From positions 1 through 64,000 of the forward strand of contig NZ_JADCUC010000003.1 of assembly GCF_016464365.1 (NCBI RefSeq): a stretch of DNA of 64,000 bases, in the 5' to 3' direction. The notes under the pieces are model-generated. The model had not been told where the DNA came from and ran no database searches. It saw nothing but the letters and a program-made list of their open reading frames with translations. Numbering within the stretch: the stretch's first letter is position 1; every line of letters starts with the position of its first letter. The DNA comes from Sandaracinobacteroides hominis (GTDB taxonomy: Bacteria; Pseudomonadota; Alphaproteobacteria; Sphingomonadales; Sphingomonadaceae). The position numbers and the translations under genes were made by a program. Below are positions 46,061 through 53,839 of the stretch, one piece after another.

Positions 46061-46123
46061 ACGCGGCGGCGAAATGGGCCGCTAAACGCGGCGGCGAAAT
46101 GGGCCGCCAAGAGCGGAGCCAAA
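46049..46123 (+). repeat. 25-bp tandem repeat carrying the icd stop codon
   Basis: The 25-base unit that begins ATGGGCCGCTAAACG at 46049 (codons Met-Gly-Arg-stop of icd) is repeated exactly at 46074-46098. A third, degenerate copy starts at 46099, and a fourth trace follows at about 46124. The unit is not a multiple of three. Since copy one already stops translation, the others are untranslated. Confidence 0.85.
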
Positions 46124-46139
46124 AGGGCCGCCAACGGCC

Positions 46140-46172
46140 GAAAGCCGGCAGGGTGACATCCTGCCGGCTTTC
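46140..46172. terminator. Bidirectional terminator after icd
   Basis: GAAAGCCGGCAGG and CCTGCCGGCTTTC form a 13-bp perfect stem with a seven-base loop, between icd and the convergent outer-membrane protein gene. Short T and A tracts flank the stem ends. Confidence 0.75.
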
Positions 46173-46187
46173 CTGCGCAGTGACGAC

Positions 46188-46910
46188 TCAGAGGCGGATC
46201 TGGAAACCCACGGTCGGCCCGTGGGTCAGCACGTCGTACTTGAACCGGTCCGCGCCTTCGCCTGTCGAATAGTCGACATAGACGAGCCGATAGCCTGCCA
46301 TTGCCTTCACGCTGCTGCCCAGCTTGAGTCCGAGTGACGGCCAGGCCTGCACTGCAATGTCCGAACCGATGCCGAAGCCACCAATATCGGCCATCATGGT
46401 CAGGTCGACCTTTTCGCTGAACGGCAGGATGACGCGCATGCCGACAATCGGGTCCACCCACGTCTGCGAACCGCTGGCGGAGCGCGCATTGCCCAGCGGC
46501 CCCGTGCCGGAGATCGACACGCCCAGATCGTTGACCCTGGCGCCGACATAGATTTCCGCATGCGGGTCGATGCGCGCCAGCAACATGCCCGTGTAGGAAC
46601 CCTGGTGACCGCCAACCCGGTCTATCGCGCCGTCGTGGTTGGCCTTCAGGTTCATGTAGGTGAGGTCGGCGGCCACGCCGAACTTCCCGTTATTTGCCTC
46701 CAGGATGCCCATGGCGCCCCAGTTGAGGTTGCGGAAGACATCTCCGGCGCTTGCCGACACATTGGCGTCGACCGGGCCGACCCCTGTCTGGCCGTCCATG
46801 AAGGGCCCCATCAGATAGGGGGTGACACTGAACTCCCAGCCCTGCGCCTGTGCGCCGGAGGACAGCAGGCCCACGACGAGCGCGGACAGGCAAAATCTCT
46901 TTATCGTCAT
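46188..46910 (-). CDS. Outer-membrane beta-barrel protein
   Basis: A 240-residue exported protein with signal peptide MTIKRFCLSALVVGLLSSGA ending at AQAQ. The mature part alternates polar and hydrophobic residues in strand-like stretches (FSVTPYLMGPFMDG, IYVGARVNDLGVSI, RVILPFSEKVDLTMMADIGG) and ends KYDVLTHGPTVGFQIRL, the aromatic-type ending of a barrel. It fits a small outer-membrane porin-like family with no fixed function. ATG 46910 is preceded by AAGAAGG. It lies 87 bp downstream of the sulfatase on the same strand and may work with it. Confidence 0.78.
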   Translation of the reverse strand: MTIKRFCLSALVVGLLSSGAQAQGWEFSVTPYLMGPFMDGQTGVGPVDANVSASAGDVFRNLNWGAMGILEANNGKFGVAADLTYMNLKANHDGAIDRVGGHQGSYTGMLLARIDPHAEIYVGARVNDLGVSISGTGPLGNARSASGSQTWVDPIVGMRVILPFSEKVDLTMMADIGGFGIGSDIAVQAWPSLGLKLGSSVKAMAGYRLVYVDYSTGEGADRFKYDVLTHGPTVGFQIRL

Positions 46911-46997
46911 AACCTTCTTTCCCGAATGCATGGTGCGGCTGGACGCAAACGATCCCTGGGGATGTGCGAACTGTTGCAATCGCGCCCAGCCGCTTCG

Positions 46998-48479
46998 CTA
47001 GTGCCTGGCCGCCGGCCGAGCCTCACCCAATCCCGCGGGCATGTTCGGCGGAAGCGCCAGCACCGCGCTTACGGCCGTTTCCATGAACAGCGGCGGTTTC
47101 ATCTCGGTCGCCAGCGCAATCACCCGCTTCTGCAGGTCGGCGAAGATCCGCGGATTCTGCTGGCTGACGTCGGTCTTCTCGGAAGGGTCGGCTTCGAGAT
47201 CGAACAGCATCACGCTGGACGGCAGCGGCGCAAGCCAGACCAGCTTCCACTTGCCTTCGCGGATCGATCCCTGCGTCGGCTCCACATTCAGCACCACATC
47301 GGTTCGCGGCGAGGCGCCGCCGGCGATCAAAGGCCAGATGTCCTTGCCGTCCAGCGGTTTCGAATTCTTCAGCGAGGCGCCGGCCAATCCGGCAAGCGTC
47401 GGCAGCATGTCGGTGATATGGGAGATGCCGCCCAGCTTCGCCGGCTTGATACGGCCCTTCCAGTTGGCGATGGCGCCCACGCGCACGCCCCCTTCGAACA
47501 GGGTTCCCTTGCCTTCGCGGTACGGGCCGTTGTCGGCTGGCAATTCGCCCTCGACAGCTTCCTGACCGACGAACATCTTCGAACGCGTGCCGCCATTGTC
47601 GCTGTGGAAGACAATCAGCGTGTTGTCGCGCATCCCGCGCTTTTCCAGCTCTGCCACGACGCGTCCGATCTGGGTGTCCATCGCGGTGATCATCGCTGCA
47701 AAGGCGCGGCGCTGCGGATCCTGGATATGGGCATATTTTGCCAGTTCCGCTTCGGGCGCCTGATAGGGCGTGTGCGGGGCCGTGAAGGCCAGATAGAGGA
47801 ACAGCGGCACCGCCTTGTCGTGCGCGCCGATCAGCTTCACCGCCTCGTTTCCGAACAGCTCCGTGTCATAGCCTTCCTCGATGAGGCGCTCGTTGTCGCG
47901 ATACCAGTCGACCACGCCAAGCGAGGAATGCTTGAAGTGATCGATCTCGCCGATAAGTGCGCCATAGAAGTGCTGGAAGCCGCGCTGGCGCGGCCAGAAA
48001 TCGGTGTCGTAGTGGCCAAGGTGCCATTTGCCGACCAGTGCCGTCTTGTAGCCGACGTCGGAAAGCGCCTGCGGCAGAAGATATTCGTCTGTCGCCAAAC
48101 CATAGGTGCCGCCTGCAGGGATAACCGCTGTCTGCAGACCATAGCGAAGCGGATAGCGCCCGGTCATCAGCGCCGCCCGCGTCGGCGTGCACATCGGCTG
48201 GACGTAGAAATCCTCTAGCTGGGCGCCTTCTCTGGCCAGCTTGTCGATGTTCGGCGTGCGGATGTCCGATCCACGATGGCCAAGATCGGCCCAGCCCAGA
48301 TCGTCGGCGAGAATATAGACGATATTGGGCCTGGGCGCCTTCCCCCGTGCCAGCGCCGCCGTGCCCGAGAGTGTGGCAATTGCAGCCGCAAAGCCGGCGC
48401 TGGCGCAGAATCCGCGCCGGTCCATTCCGTCCGTTTTCAGTTCTGGCGCAGGCGTTGCCGCCGGCAATAGCTCGCTCAT
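46998..48479 (-). CDS. Arylsulfatase-type sulfatase
   Basis: A 493-residue sulfatase that hydrolyses sulfate esters. The formylglycine site is C97-T-P-T-R in QPMCTPTRAALMTGRYP, preceded by the metal-site start PNIVYILADDLGWADLG near residue 50. A twin-arginine-like stretch MDRRGFCASAGFAAAIATL near 19-37 predicts export. Later motifs include GKWHLGHY near 155 and HSDNGGTRS near 300. Activity needs a formylglycine-generating or anSME-type maturase, not seen in the window. It is divergent from a TetR gene with an operator between. Confidence 0.9.
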   Translation of the reverse strand: MSELLPAATPAPELKTDGMDRRGFCASAGFAAAIATLSGTAALARGKAPRPNIVYILADDLGWADLGHRGSDIRTPNIDKLAREGAQLEDFYVQPMCTPTRAALMTGRYPLRYGLQTAVIPAGGTYGLATDEYLLPQALSDVGYKTALVGKWHLGHYDTDFWPRQRGFQHFYGALIGEIDHFKHSSLGVVDWYRDNERLIEEGYDTELFGNEAVKLIGAHDKAVPLFLYLAFTAPHTPYQAPEAELAKYAHIQDPQRRAFAAMITAMDTQIGRVVAELEKRGMRDNTLIVFHSDNGGTRSKMFVGQEAVEGELPADNGPYREGKGTLFEGGVRVGAIANWKGRIKPAKLGGISHITDMLPTLAGLAGASLKNSKPLDGKDIWPLIAGGASPRTDVVLNVEPTQGSIREGKWKLVWLAPLPSSVMLFDLEADPSEKTDVSQQNPRIFADLQKRVIALATEMKPPLFMETAVSAVLALPPNMPAGLGEARPAARH

Positions 48480-48510
48480 GTCGTCCCTTCCCGATTCCCA
48501 CATAGGCTTA

Positions 48511-48528
48511 AATGACTAAATGGTCATT
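48511..48528. promoter_or_regulatory. TetR-type operator
   Basis: AATGACTAAATGGTCATT is a perfect 6-bp inverted repeat (AATGAC/GTCATT) with a six-base spacer, resembling the TGACCA-N-TGGTCA style operators of TetR regulators. It sits in the 195-bp gap between the divergent sulfatase and TetR genes, 32 bp from the sulfatase start, well placed to control both. Confidence 0.7.
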
Positions 48529-48674
48529 GATCTATCCGGCATACACCTGTCAATACCCTATTGTTCTTGCCTTCCCGCGTTTGCCAAAATCCAGATATTG
48601 ACTGAACCGTCGTTTATCGGCAAAGCCGTGCGACACAGGGTATTCCATCGTTGCGGAGACCAGATTCAGTGCCA

Positions 48675-49331
48675 ATGCATGCCTCGACCCCTCGATCCGT
48701 GAAAAAGGCGCTGACGCGGGAAGCCCTGCTGCGAGCCGGCCGGCGCCTGTTTGCGGCGGGGCCGGTCGAAGCCATTTCCATCGATGCGGTGGTGATCGAG
48801 GCCGGTGTCTCGAAAGGCAGCTTCTACAATTATTTCACCGACCGGCAGGAGCTGGTGGAAGCGGTTGTCGGCGATGTCCGCAATCATCTGCACAGCATTG
48901 TCGTCAGGGTAAACGAACAGGAAACCGATGCCGCCAAGCGGGTGGCGCGCGCCGTCTGCGTCTTTCTGCGCTATGCAGTGGAGGAGCCTGAGGGCAGCGG
49001 CGCCCTTGCCCGTATCCACGGCACATACCTGTCGGTCGATGCGCCGTTCAACGAGCCGCTGGTCGCCGACATCCGTCGCGGGCTGGCCAGCGGCCGTTTT
49101 CGTATCCCGACGCTGGACGCCGGCGTGCTGCTGGTGATCGGCATCGTGCAGGTGGGCCTGATCAGCATCCTGCAGGAGCGTAACCCGGCGCTGGCGGTCT
49201 CGAAATCCCAGCAGCTGGTGATGATGATGCTGAGAGGACTGGGCGTTGAATCCGACGAGGCAAACCAGATGGCGGCGCAAATGGCCGATGAAATCGTCGG
49301 TGTCGGCTTGCCGGCCGCCGTTGCGTACTAG
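48675..49331 (+). CDS. TetR/AcrR family regulator
   Basis: A 218-residue regulator with an N-terminal HTH: TREALLRAGRRLF, then ISIDAVVIEAGVSKGSFYNY and FTDRQELVEAVV near residues 17-65. The C-terminal ligand domain is typical in size but not assignable. ATG 48675 is used; a TTG farther upstream is less likely. It is divergent from the sulfatase gene, and the inverted repeat at 48511 is its probable binding site. The DUF3667 gene begins nine bases after its stop. Confidence 0.9.
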   Translation: MHASTPRSVKKALTREALLRAGRRLFAAGPVEAISIDAVVIEAGVSKGSFYNYFTDRQELVEAVVGDVRNHLHSIVVRVNEQETDAAKRVARAVCVFLRYAVEEPEGSGALARIHGTYLSVDAPFNEPLVADIRRGLASGRFRIPTLDAGVLLVIGIVQVGLISILQERNPALAVSKSQQLVMMMLRGLGVESDEANQMAAQMADEIVGVGLPAAVAY

Positions 49332-49340
49332 GGGCGGCGG

Positions 49341-50270
49341 ATGCTGTCCGCCGCTGGTCAGGTACAGGAGATCGAGCGGCCCATGGCCTGCGAAGACTGT
49401 GGCGCGGCCGTAACAGCCAGCTTCTGCCCGGTATGCGGCCAGCCGCGCGAGCATCGAGCCACGCTGTTCGGCATGATCGAGCAACTGCTACACGGCATCA
49501 CCCATGTGGACAGCAAGCTTTGGCGAACCCTGCCTTTGCTGGCGCTCCATCCGGGCCGGTTGACCCGGGCGTTCCTGGACGGGAAACGGACCCGCTATCT
49601 ATCCCCCGGCACGCTGTTCCTCGCCTCGGCCTTCTTCATGTTCCTCGCCTTCAACGTCGTCGGCGTGAAGCCGATGGTTGCGGCCTGCCATGCCCCCAGC
49701 GCCGAAATCGCACTGGATCGGTTTGAAACGCGGGTTCAATCCGGCCTGCAAGACACCGCCAGGCGCAGCGGCCCGGTCGCACGGCTGTTCACCACGGGCA
49801 TCGCCATGGGCGTAACCCATGTCGGCGACCGCCTTCCCCATTCCATGCGCCTGACGCTGGGCAAGGCCGCCAATAATCCGGACTATGTGATGCTGCAGCT
49901 GAAGCAGAAGGCCTACAAGTTCGGCTTCCTGCTGGTGCCGCTGTCGCTGCCGGCGCTGTGGCTGTTGTTTGGCCGGCTGCCTGGCGTGCAACCCTATGAC
50001 CTTGCCGTCTTCTCGCTGCACTCGATTGCCTTCATGTCGGTGCTGCTGACCGTCACGATACTGGTGGGGGCGAGTGATCGGGTGCCGTGGCAGGCAGCCG
50101 CGCTGATGCTCCTCGTGATTCCGCCGCTGCATATGTACCGCCATGTCCGGGAAGGATTTGCGCTCGGCAGCTTTTCCGCCCTCTGGCGCACCGCCCTGCT
50201 GGTGGGTGCGGCCATCCTCACGCTCGCCGGCTTCCTGTTGCTGGTGCTCGCGCTGGGGCTGCAGGCTTAG
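49341..50270 (+). CDS. DUF3667-like zinc-ribbon membrane protein
   Basis: A 309-residue protein with an N-terminal zinc ribbon (MACEDCGAAVTASFCPVCGQ, CxxC...CxxC) followed by several membrane segments (about residues 90-110, 200-215, 225-245, 250-270 and 285-305). This is the DUF3667 layout; the family has no established function. LLHGITHVDSKLWRTLPLLA is well conserved in members. It lies nine bases after the TetR stop and its 3' end overlaps the convergent TetR gene by 53 bp. Confidence 0.85.
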   Translation: MLSAAGQVQEIERPMACEDCGAAVTASFCPVCGQPREHRATLFGMIEQLLHGITHVDSKLWRTLPLLALHPGRLTRAFLDGKRTRYLSPGTLFLASAFFMFLAFNVVGVKPMVAACHAPSAEIALDRFETRVQSGLQDTARRSGPVARLFTTGIAMGVTHVGDRLPHSMRLTLGKAANNPDYVMLQLKQKAYKFGFLLVPLSLPALWLLFGRLPGVQPYDLAVFSLHSIAFMSVLLTVTILVGASDRVPWQAAALMLLVIPPLHMYRHVREGFALGSFSALWRTALLVGAAILTLAGFLLLVLALGLQA

Positions 50271-50910
50271 GGCCGACCAGCCCGTTCAGCAGCAGGTTTA
50301 CCATCGTCCGGGCGATGGCTTCCGCGCTCTGCTCGCCATCCGCCCGGAACCAGCGCGCCGGCCAGTTAAGCGCACCGGAAAGCGTGAAGGCGATAAGTTT
50401 CACATCGCCGCGGGCGATCGAGCCGTCCGCCATTGCCTCCTCGATCAGCGCCCGCAGTGCCCGGTCTATCTCGCGCTTCAGGGCCCGGAATCGGAGCGCG
50501 CTATCCGCCGATAGGCTTTCGTCGCCAGTGCGGATCACGCAGCGGCCATAGTCGCCCATATTGATCTCGGCATAGCGGCACAGAAAGGCGCGGAGCCGGT
50601 CGACGCCCTGCCCTGGCGCCTTTGCTGCTTCGTCGGCCGCCTCGCGAAGCTCCGCAATACCGCGCGAGACGCACTCCAGCAGCACCTGATCCTTGTTGCC
50701 CAGATAATGATAGACGGTCGGCTTGCTGACGCCCAGGCTGGCAGCCACCTCATCCAGCGACGTGGCGTGGAAACCGCGCTCGTTGAACATCTGCACTGCC
50801 GCCTTCAGCAGCGCCGCACGCTTCTCTGCGCGCTCCGCGGCGCGCTCGTCGCGCGAGCGGAACGGGCTCCCACTTTTACTTTCCACCGGGCGATGCTGCT
50901 TGACGTCCAC
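50218..50910 (-). CDS. TetR family regulator of the fatty-acid type
   Basis: A 230-residue regulator: basic N-terminus, then ALLKAAVQMFNERGFHATSL, DEVAASLGVSKPTVYHYLGN and KDQVLLECV (HTH, residues 33-80) and a TetR_C-type domain. The start is GTG 50910. It is divergent from the SDR-ACAD gene with 60 bp between, in which TATACTGCCGGGTAGATATT (50921-50940) could be its target. Members beside beta-oxidation genes often respond to acyl-CoA. Its 3' end overlaps the DUF3667 gene by 53 bp on the other strand, so the two transcripts are complementary there. Confidence 0.88.
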   Translation of the reverse strand: MDVKQHRPVESKSGSPFRSRDERAAERAEKRAALLKAAVQMFNERGFHATSLDEVAASLGVSKPTVYHYLGNKDQVLLECVSRGIAELREAADEAAKAPGQGVDRLRAFLCRYAEINMGDYGRCVIRTGDESLSADSALRFRALKREIDRALRALIEEAMADGSIARGDVKLIAFTLSGALNWPARWFRADGEQSAEAIARTMVNLLLNGLVGPKPAAPARAPATGSRRA

Positions 50911-50926
50911 AACGGCGATTTATACT
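50900..50926 (+). promoter_or_regulatory. Possible promoter of the SDR-ACAD gene
   Basis: TTGACG (50900-50905) and TATACT (50921-50926) are separated by 15 bases, a little short of ideal, and lie 45 bp upstream of ATG 50971. The region overlaps the start of the divergent TetR gene, as expected for an autoregulated pair. Confidence 0.4.
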
Positions 50927-50970
50927 GCCGGGTAGATATTATTCCAGTGGGTACACGGGAGAGAGTCTGC

Positions 50971-52824
50971 ATGGACATGAACGGCGTCGCAGCCATCGTC
51001 ACCGGCGGGGCATCCGGCCTCGGCGGTGCCACCGCCGCCCGGCTGGCAAGGGCCGGCGCAAAGGTCACCCTGTTCGACCTCAACGCCGAACTCGGCAGTT
51101 CCCACGCCAAGGCCATCGGCGCCCGCTTTGCCAAGGTCGATGTCACCGACGAAGCACAGGTCGCTGCCGCCATCGCCGAAGCCGAAGGTCTGAACGGCAA
51201 GGCGCGCATCCTGGTCAACTGCGCCGGCATCGGCCCGCCGGCCAAGGTGATCGCCCGCGACGGCAGCGCCCTGCCATTGGCCGATTTCGCCAGGATCGTG
51301 AACATCAACCTGCTGGGCAGCTTCAACGTGCTGGCGAAGTTCGCCGCCGCTCTGCATACGGCCGATCCGGTCGGCGAAGAGCGCGGGGTTGCCATCAACA
51401 CTGCCAGCGTTGCCGCTTTTGACGGGCAGATCGGGCAGGCTGCCTATGCGGCATCAAAGGGCGGTATCGTCGGCATGACGCTCCCCATCGCCCGCGAGCT
51501 TGCCCGCTATGGCATCCGGGTGATGACGATTGCGCCGGGCCTGTTCATGACGCCGCTCCTCGCCTCGCTGCCGGAAGAGGCGCAGAAGTCGTTGGGCCAG
51601 CAGGTGCCCTTCCCCAGCCGGCTGGGCGATCCGGATGGCGCCGCGATGAGCGGGGTGGGTGCCGAGCGCACGCTCGAGATCGCCAATCGCGTCGAAAAGT
51701 TCGTTCGCGACGTCGTGGTCCCCTATGAGCAGGACCCGCGCCGCGATTATCATGATTGCCCGACCGACGAGCTGGTGATCGAAATGCGCGAGAAGGCCCG
51801 CGCGGCCGGCGTGCTGACGCCGCACATTCTGCCCGACGGCAGCCATCTTTCGCAGCGCGAGACCGCCATCGTCCTCCAGCGCACCGGCCTCTCGCCGCTT
51901 GGCCCGCTTGCCTGCAACACGGCAGCGCCGGACGAAGGCAATATGTATCTGCTGGGCAAGGTGGGCAGCGCCGATATCCAGCAGCGCTTCCTGAAGCCGT
52001 TGGTGGAAGGGCGCGCGCGTTCGGCCTTCTTCATGACCGAGCCGGCCAGCGAGGATGGCGCCGGCTCCGACCCGTCGATGATGAAGACGACCTGCAAGCC
52101 CGACGGCAACCACTGGGTGATCGATGGCCGCAAGGCCTTCATCACCGGTGCCGAAGGCGCCAAGGTCGGCATCGTGATGGCAAAGTCCGACGAGGGCGCC
52201 TGCATGTTCCTGGTGGACCTGCCCGACCCGGCGATCCGCATCGAACGGGTGCCGAACACCATCGACAGCTCGATGCCCGGCGGCCACGCCACCGTCCGCA
52301 TCGACAATCTGCGCGTGCCGGCGGACCAGATGCTGGGCAACGCCGGCGAGGGCTTCAAATATGCCCAGATCCGGCTGGCGCCGGCACGGCTTTCGCACTG
52401 CATGCGCTGGTGGGGCGCCTGCCAGCGCGCCAACGAGATCGCCACCGATTATGCCAACCGCCGCCAGGCGTTCGGCAAGCATCTGGTGGATCACGAGGGC
52501 GTCGGCTTCATGCTGGCGGAAAATCTGATCGACCTGAAGCAGGCCGAGCTGATGATCGACTGGTGCGCCGGCGTGCTGGATACCGGCGCAATGGGCACGG
52601 TCGAAAGCTCGATGGCGAAGGTCGCCGTTTCCGAAGCGCTGATGCGGATCGCGGACCGCTGCGTGCAGGTGATGGGCGGCAGCGGCGTCACCTCCGACAC
52701 GATCGTCGAGCAGGTGTTCCGCGAGATTCGCGCCTTCCGCATCTATGACGGCCCGACCGAGGTGCACAAATGGAGCCTCGCCAAGAAGATCAAGCGCGAC
52801 TGGAAGGCCGCGAACAGCCACTAG
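50971..52824 (+). CDS. Fused short-chain dehydrogenase and acyl-CoA dehydrogenase
   Basis: One uninterrupted frame of 617 residues. Residues 1-222 are a short-chain dehydrogenase of the 3-hydroxyacyl-CoA (HSD10-like) type: NAD motif TGGASGLGGA at 10-19, NCAG near 85, catalytic Ser146, Tyr159 and Lys163, and IAPGLFMTPLL near 192. It breaks off at SRLGDPDG, about 30 residues short of the usual end (NGEVIRLDGA region missing). Residues 226-617 are a complete acyl-CoA dehydrogenase starting MSGVGAERTLEIANRVE, with FFMTEPASEDGAGSDPSM in the flavin region and RIYDGPTEVH at the catalytic end (Asp where medium-chain enzymes have Glu in YEGT). ATG 50971 follows GGGAGAG. ATG 51646 in the same frame may be the old start of the second gene. 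A deletion between two operon genes is the likely origin. Confidence 0.88.
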   Translation: MDMNGVAAIVTGGASGLGGATAARLARAGAKVTLFDLNAELGSSHAKAIGARFAKVDVTDEAQVAAAIAEAEGLNGKARILVNCAGIGPPAKVIARDGSALPLADFARIVNINLLGSFNVLAKFAAALHTADPVGEERGVAINTASVAAFDGQIGQAAYAASKGGIVGMTLPIARELARYGIRVMTIAPGLFMTPLLASLPEEAQKSLGQQVPFPSRLGDPDGAAMSGVGAERTLEIANRVEKFVRDVVVPYEQDPRRDYHDCPTDELVIEMREKARAAGVLTPHILPDGSHLSQRETAIVLQRTGLSPLGPLACNTAAPDEGNMYLLGKVGSADIQQRFLKPLVEGRARSAFFMTEPASEDGAGSDPSMMKTTCKPDGNHWVIDGRKAFITGAEGAKVGIVMAKSDEGACMFLVDLPDPAIRIERVPNTIDSSMPGGHATVRIDNLRVPADQMLGNAGEGFKYAQIRLAPARLSHCMRWWGACQRANEIATDYANRRQAFGKHLVDHEGVGFMLAENLIDLKQAELMIDWCAGVLDTGAMGTVESSMAKVAVSEALMRIADRCVQVMGGSGVTSDTIVEQVFREIRAFRIYDGPTEVHKWSLAKKIKRDWKAANSH

Positions 52825-52836
52825 GACGTGAACTAG
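52821..52836 (+). repeat. CTAGGACGTGAAC repeat at the SDR-ACAD stop
   Basis: CTAGGACGTGAACTAG; its first TAG is the stop codon of the SDR-ACAD frame, and its end runs into AGGAG, the ribosome site of the enoyl-CoA hydratase. The same 13-base core occurs at three other loci. Confidence 0.75.
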
Positions 52837-52846
52837 GAGCCTGTCG

Positions 52847-53626
52847 ATGACGATCAGCCTGACCAAAGCCGATGGCGTTGCGCGCATCACGCTGAACCGC
52901 CCGGACCAGGGGAACGCCATCGACCTGCAGCTGGCGAAGGATCTGGTTGCGGCTGCCGAGGATGTGGCCGCCGACAGCGCGGTCCGCTGCGTGGTGCTGA
53001 CGGGAGCAGGCCGGATGTTCTGCGTTGGTGGCGACATCGGCAGCTTCGCTTCTGCCGGGGACGAGGCCGGGCCGTTCCTGCAACTGCTGGCGGATACGCT
53101 GCATGTCGCGGTCTCGGCGTTGGCGGAAATGGCAAAGCCGCTCGTTGTTCTGGTCAATGGCCCGGCGGCCGGTGCAGGCATGAGCCTTGCCGCGCTGGGC
53201 GATATCGTGATTGCGGCGCGTTCCGCCAGCTTTACGCCGGCCTATGGCGGCATCGGGCTGACGCCGGACGGCGGCATGAGCTGGCTGCTGCCGCGGCTGG
53301 TCGGGATGCGGCAGGCACAGGAAATGGTGCTGACCAACCGCCGCGTGCCGTCCGAGGAGGCCGCAAATCTGGGCCTGGTGACGCGCACGGTGGACGACGC
53401 GGACTTGCAGGCGGAAGGCGATGCGCTGGCCGCAAAGCTGGTGGCAGCCCCGACTGCCGCCCTGGGTGCGACCCGCAACCTGCTCCGCAAGGGGCAGGAC
53501 ACGACACTGGCAGAGCAGCTGGAGCTGGAGGCGCAGAGCATCTCCGCCGCAGGCGCCGGCCCCGAAGGCCGCGAGGGCGTCGCGGCGTTTCTGGCGCGGC
53601 GCAAACCGGATTTTCGCAACGCCTAG
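52847..53626 (+). CDS. Enoyl-CoA hydratase/isomerase
   Basis: A 259-residue crotonase-family protein. ARITLNRPDQGNAID near residue 12 and GRMFCVGGDIGSF near 55 line the CoA and oxyanion sites, and NGPAAGAGMSLAALGDIV near 104 is the second oxyanion half. The usual hydratase glutamates are not both evident (YGGIGLTPDGGMSWLLPR near 143 has Asp), so isomerase or another crotonase reaction is possible. AGGAG precedes ATG 52847. It lies 22 bp after the SDR-ACAD gene, fitting a beta-oxidation operon. Confidence 0.92.
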   Translation: MTISLTKADGVARITLNRPDQGNAIDLQLAKDLVAAAEDVAADSAVRCVVLTGAGRMFCVGGDIGSFASAGDEAGPFLQLLADTLHVAVSALAEMAKPLVVLVNGPAAGAGMSLAALGDIVIAARSASFTPAYGGIGLTPDGGMSWLLPRLVGMRQAQEMVLTNRRVPSEEAANLGLVTRTVDDADLQAEGDALAAKLVAAPTAALGATRNLLRKGQDTTLAEQLELEAQSISAAGAGPEGREGVAAFLARRKPDFRNA

Positions 53627-53632
53627 GGTGGG

Positions 53633-53776
53633 TCAGGCGGCTTCCGGCTGCAGCAGCGCCGCCCGCAGATCGGCTTTCAGAATCTTGCCCGCAGCAGAGA
53701 GCGGCATCGCCTCGCGGAAGCCGATGCTGCGCGGGCTCCTGTAGGCGGCCCAGCTCCGCGGGCGGTCACCGTCGAT
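53633..53776 (-). pseudogene. C-terminal tail of an acyl-CoA synthetase
   Basis: On the minus strand 47 codons and a stop read SWAAYRSPRSIGFREAMPL, SAAGKILKADLRAALL and an end EAA. This is the terminal piece of an AMP-forming acyl-CoA ligase, with the A10 lysine in PLSAAGKILK. Nothing homologous lies upstream; the frame begins at a perfect palindrome (53777-53792). The rest of the gene has been lost by deletion. It lies between the enoyl-CoA hydratase and a membrane-protein gene and cannot be functional. Confidence 0.8.
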
Positions 53777-53792
53777 GGGGGCAATTGCCCCC
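53777..53792. repeat. 16-bp perfect palindrome at a gene scar
   Basis: GGGGGCAATTGCCCCC, self-complementary over all 16 bases. It lies exactly where the acyl-CoA ligase remnant ceases to resemble its family, so it may mark or have caused the deletion, or it may be part of a terminator for the membrane-protein operon. Confidence 0.5.
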
Positions 53793-53839
53793 GGGAGAAT
53801 CCTGCAACGCCCGGTGCAACGGCGCGATGATGTGCAGCG

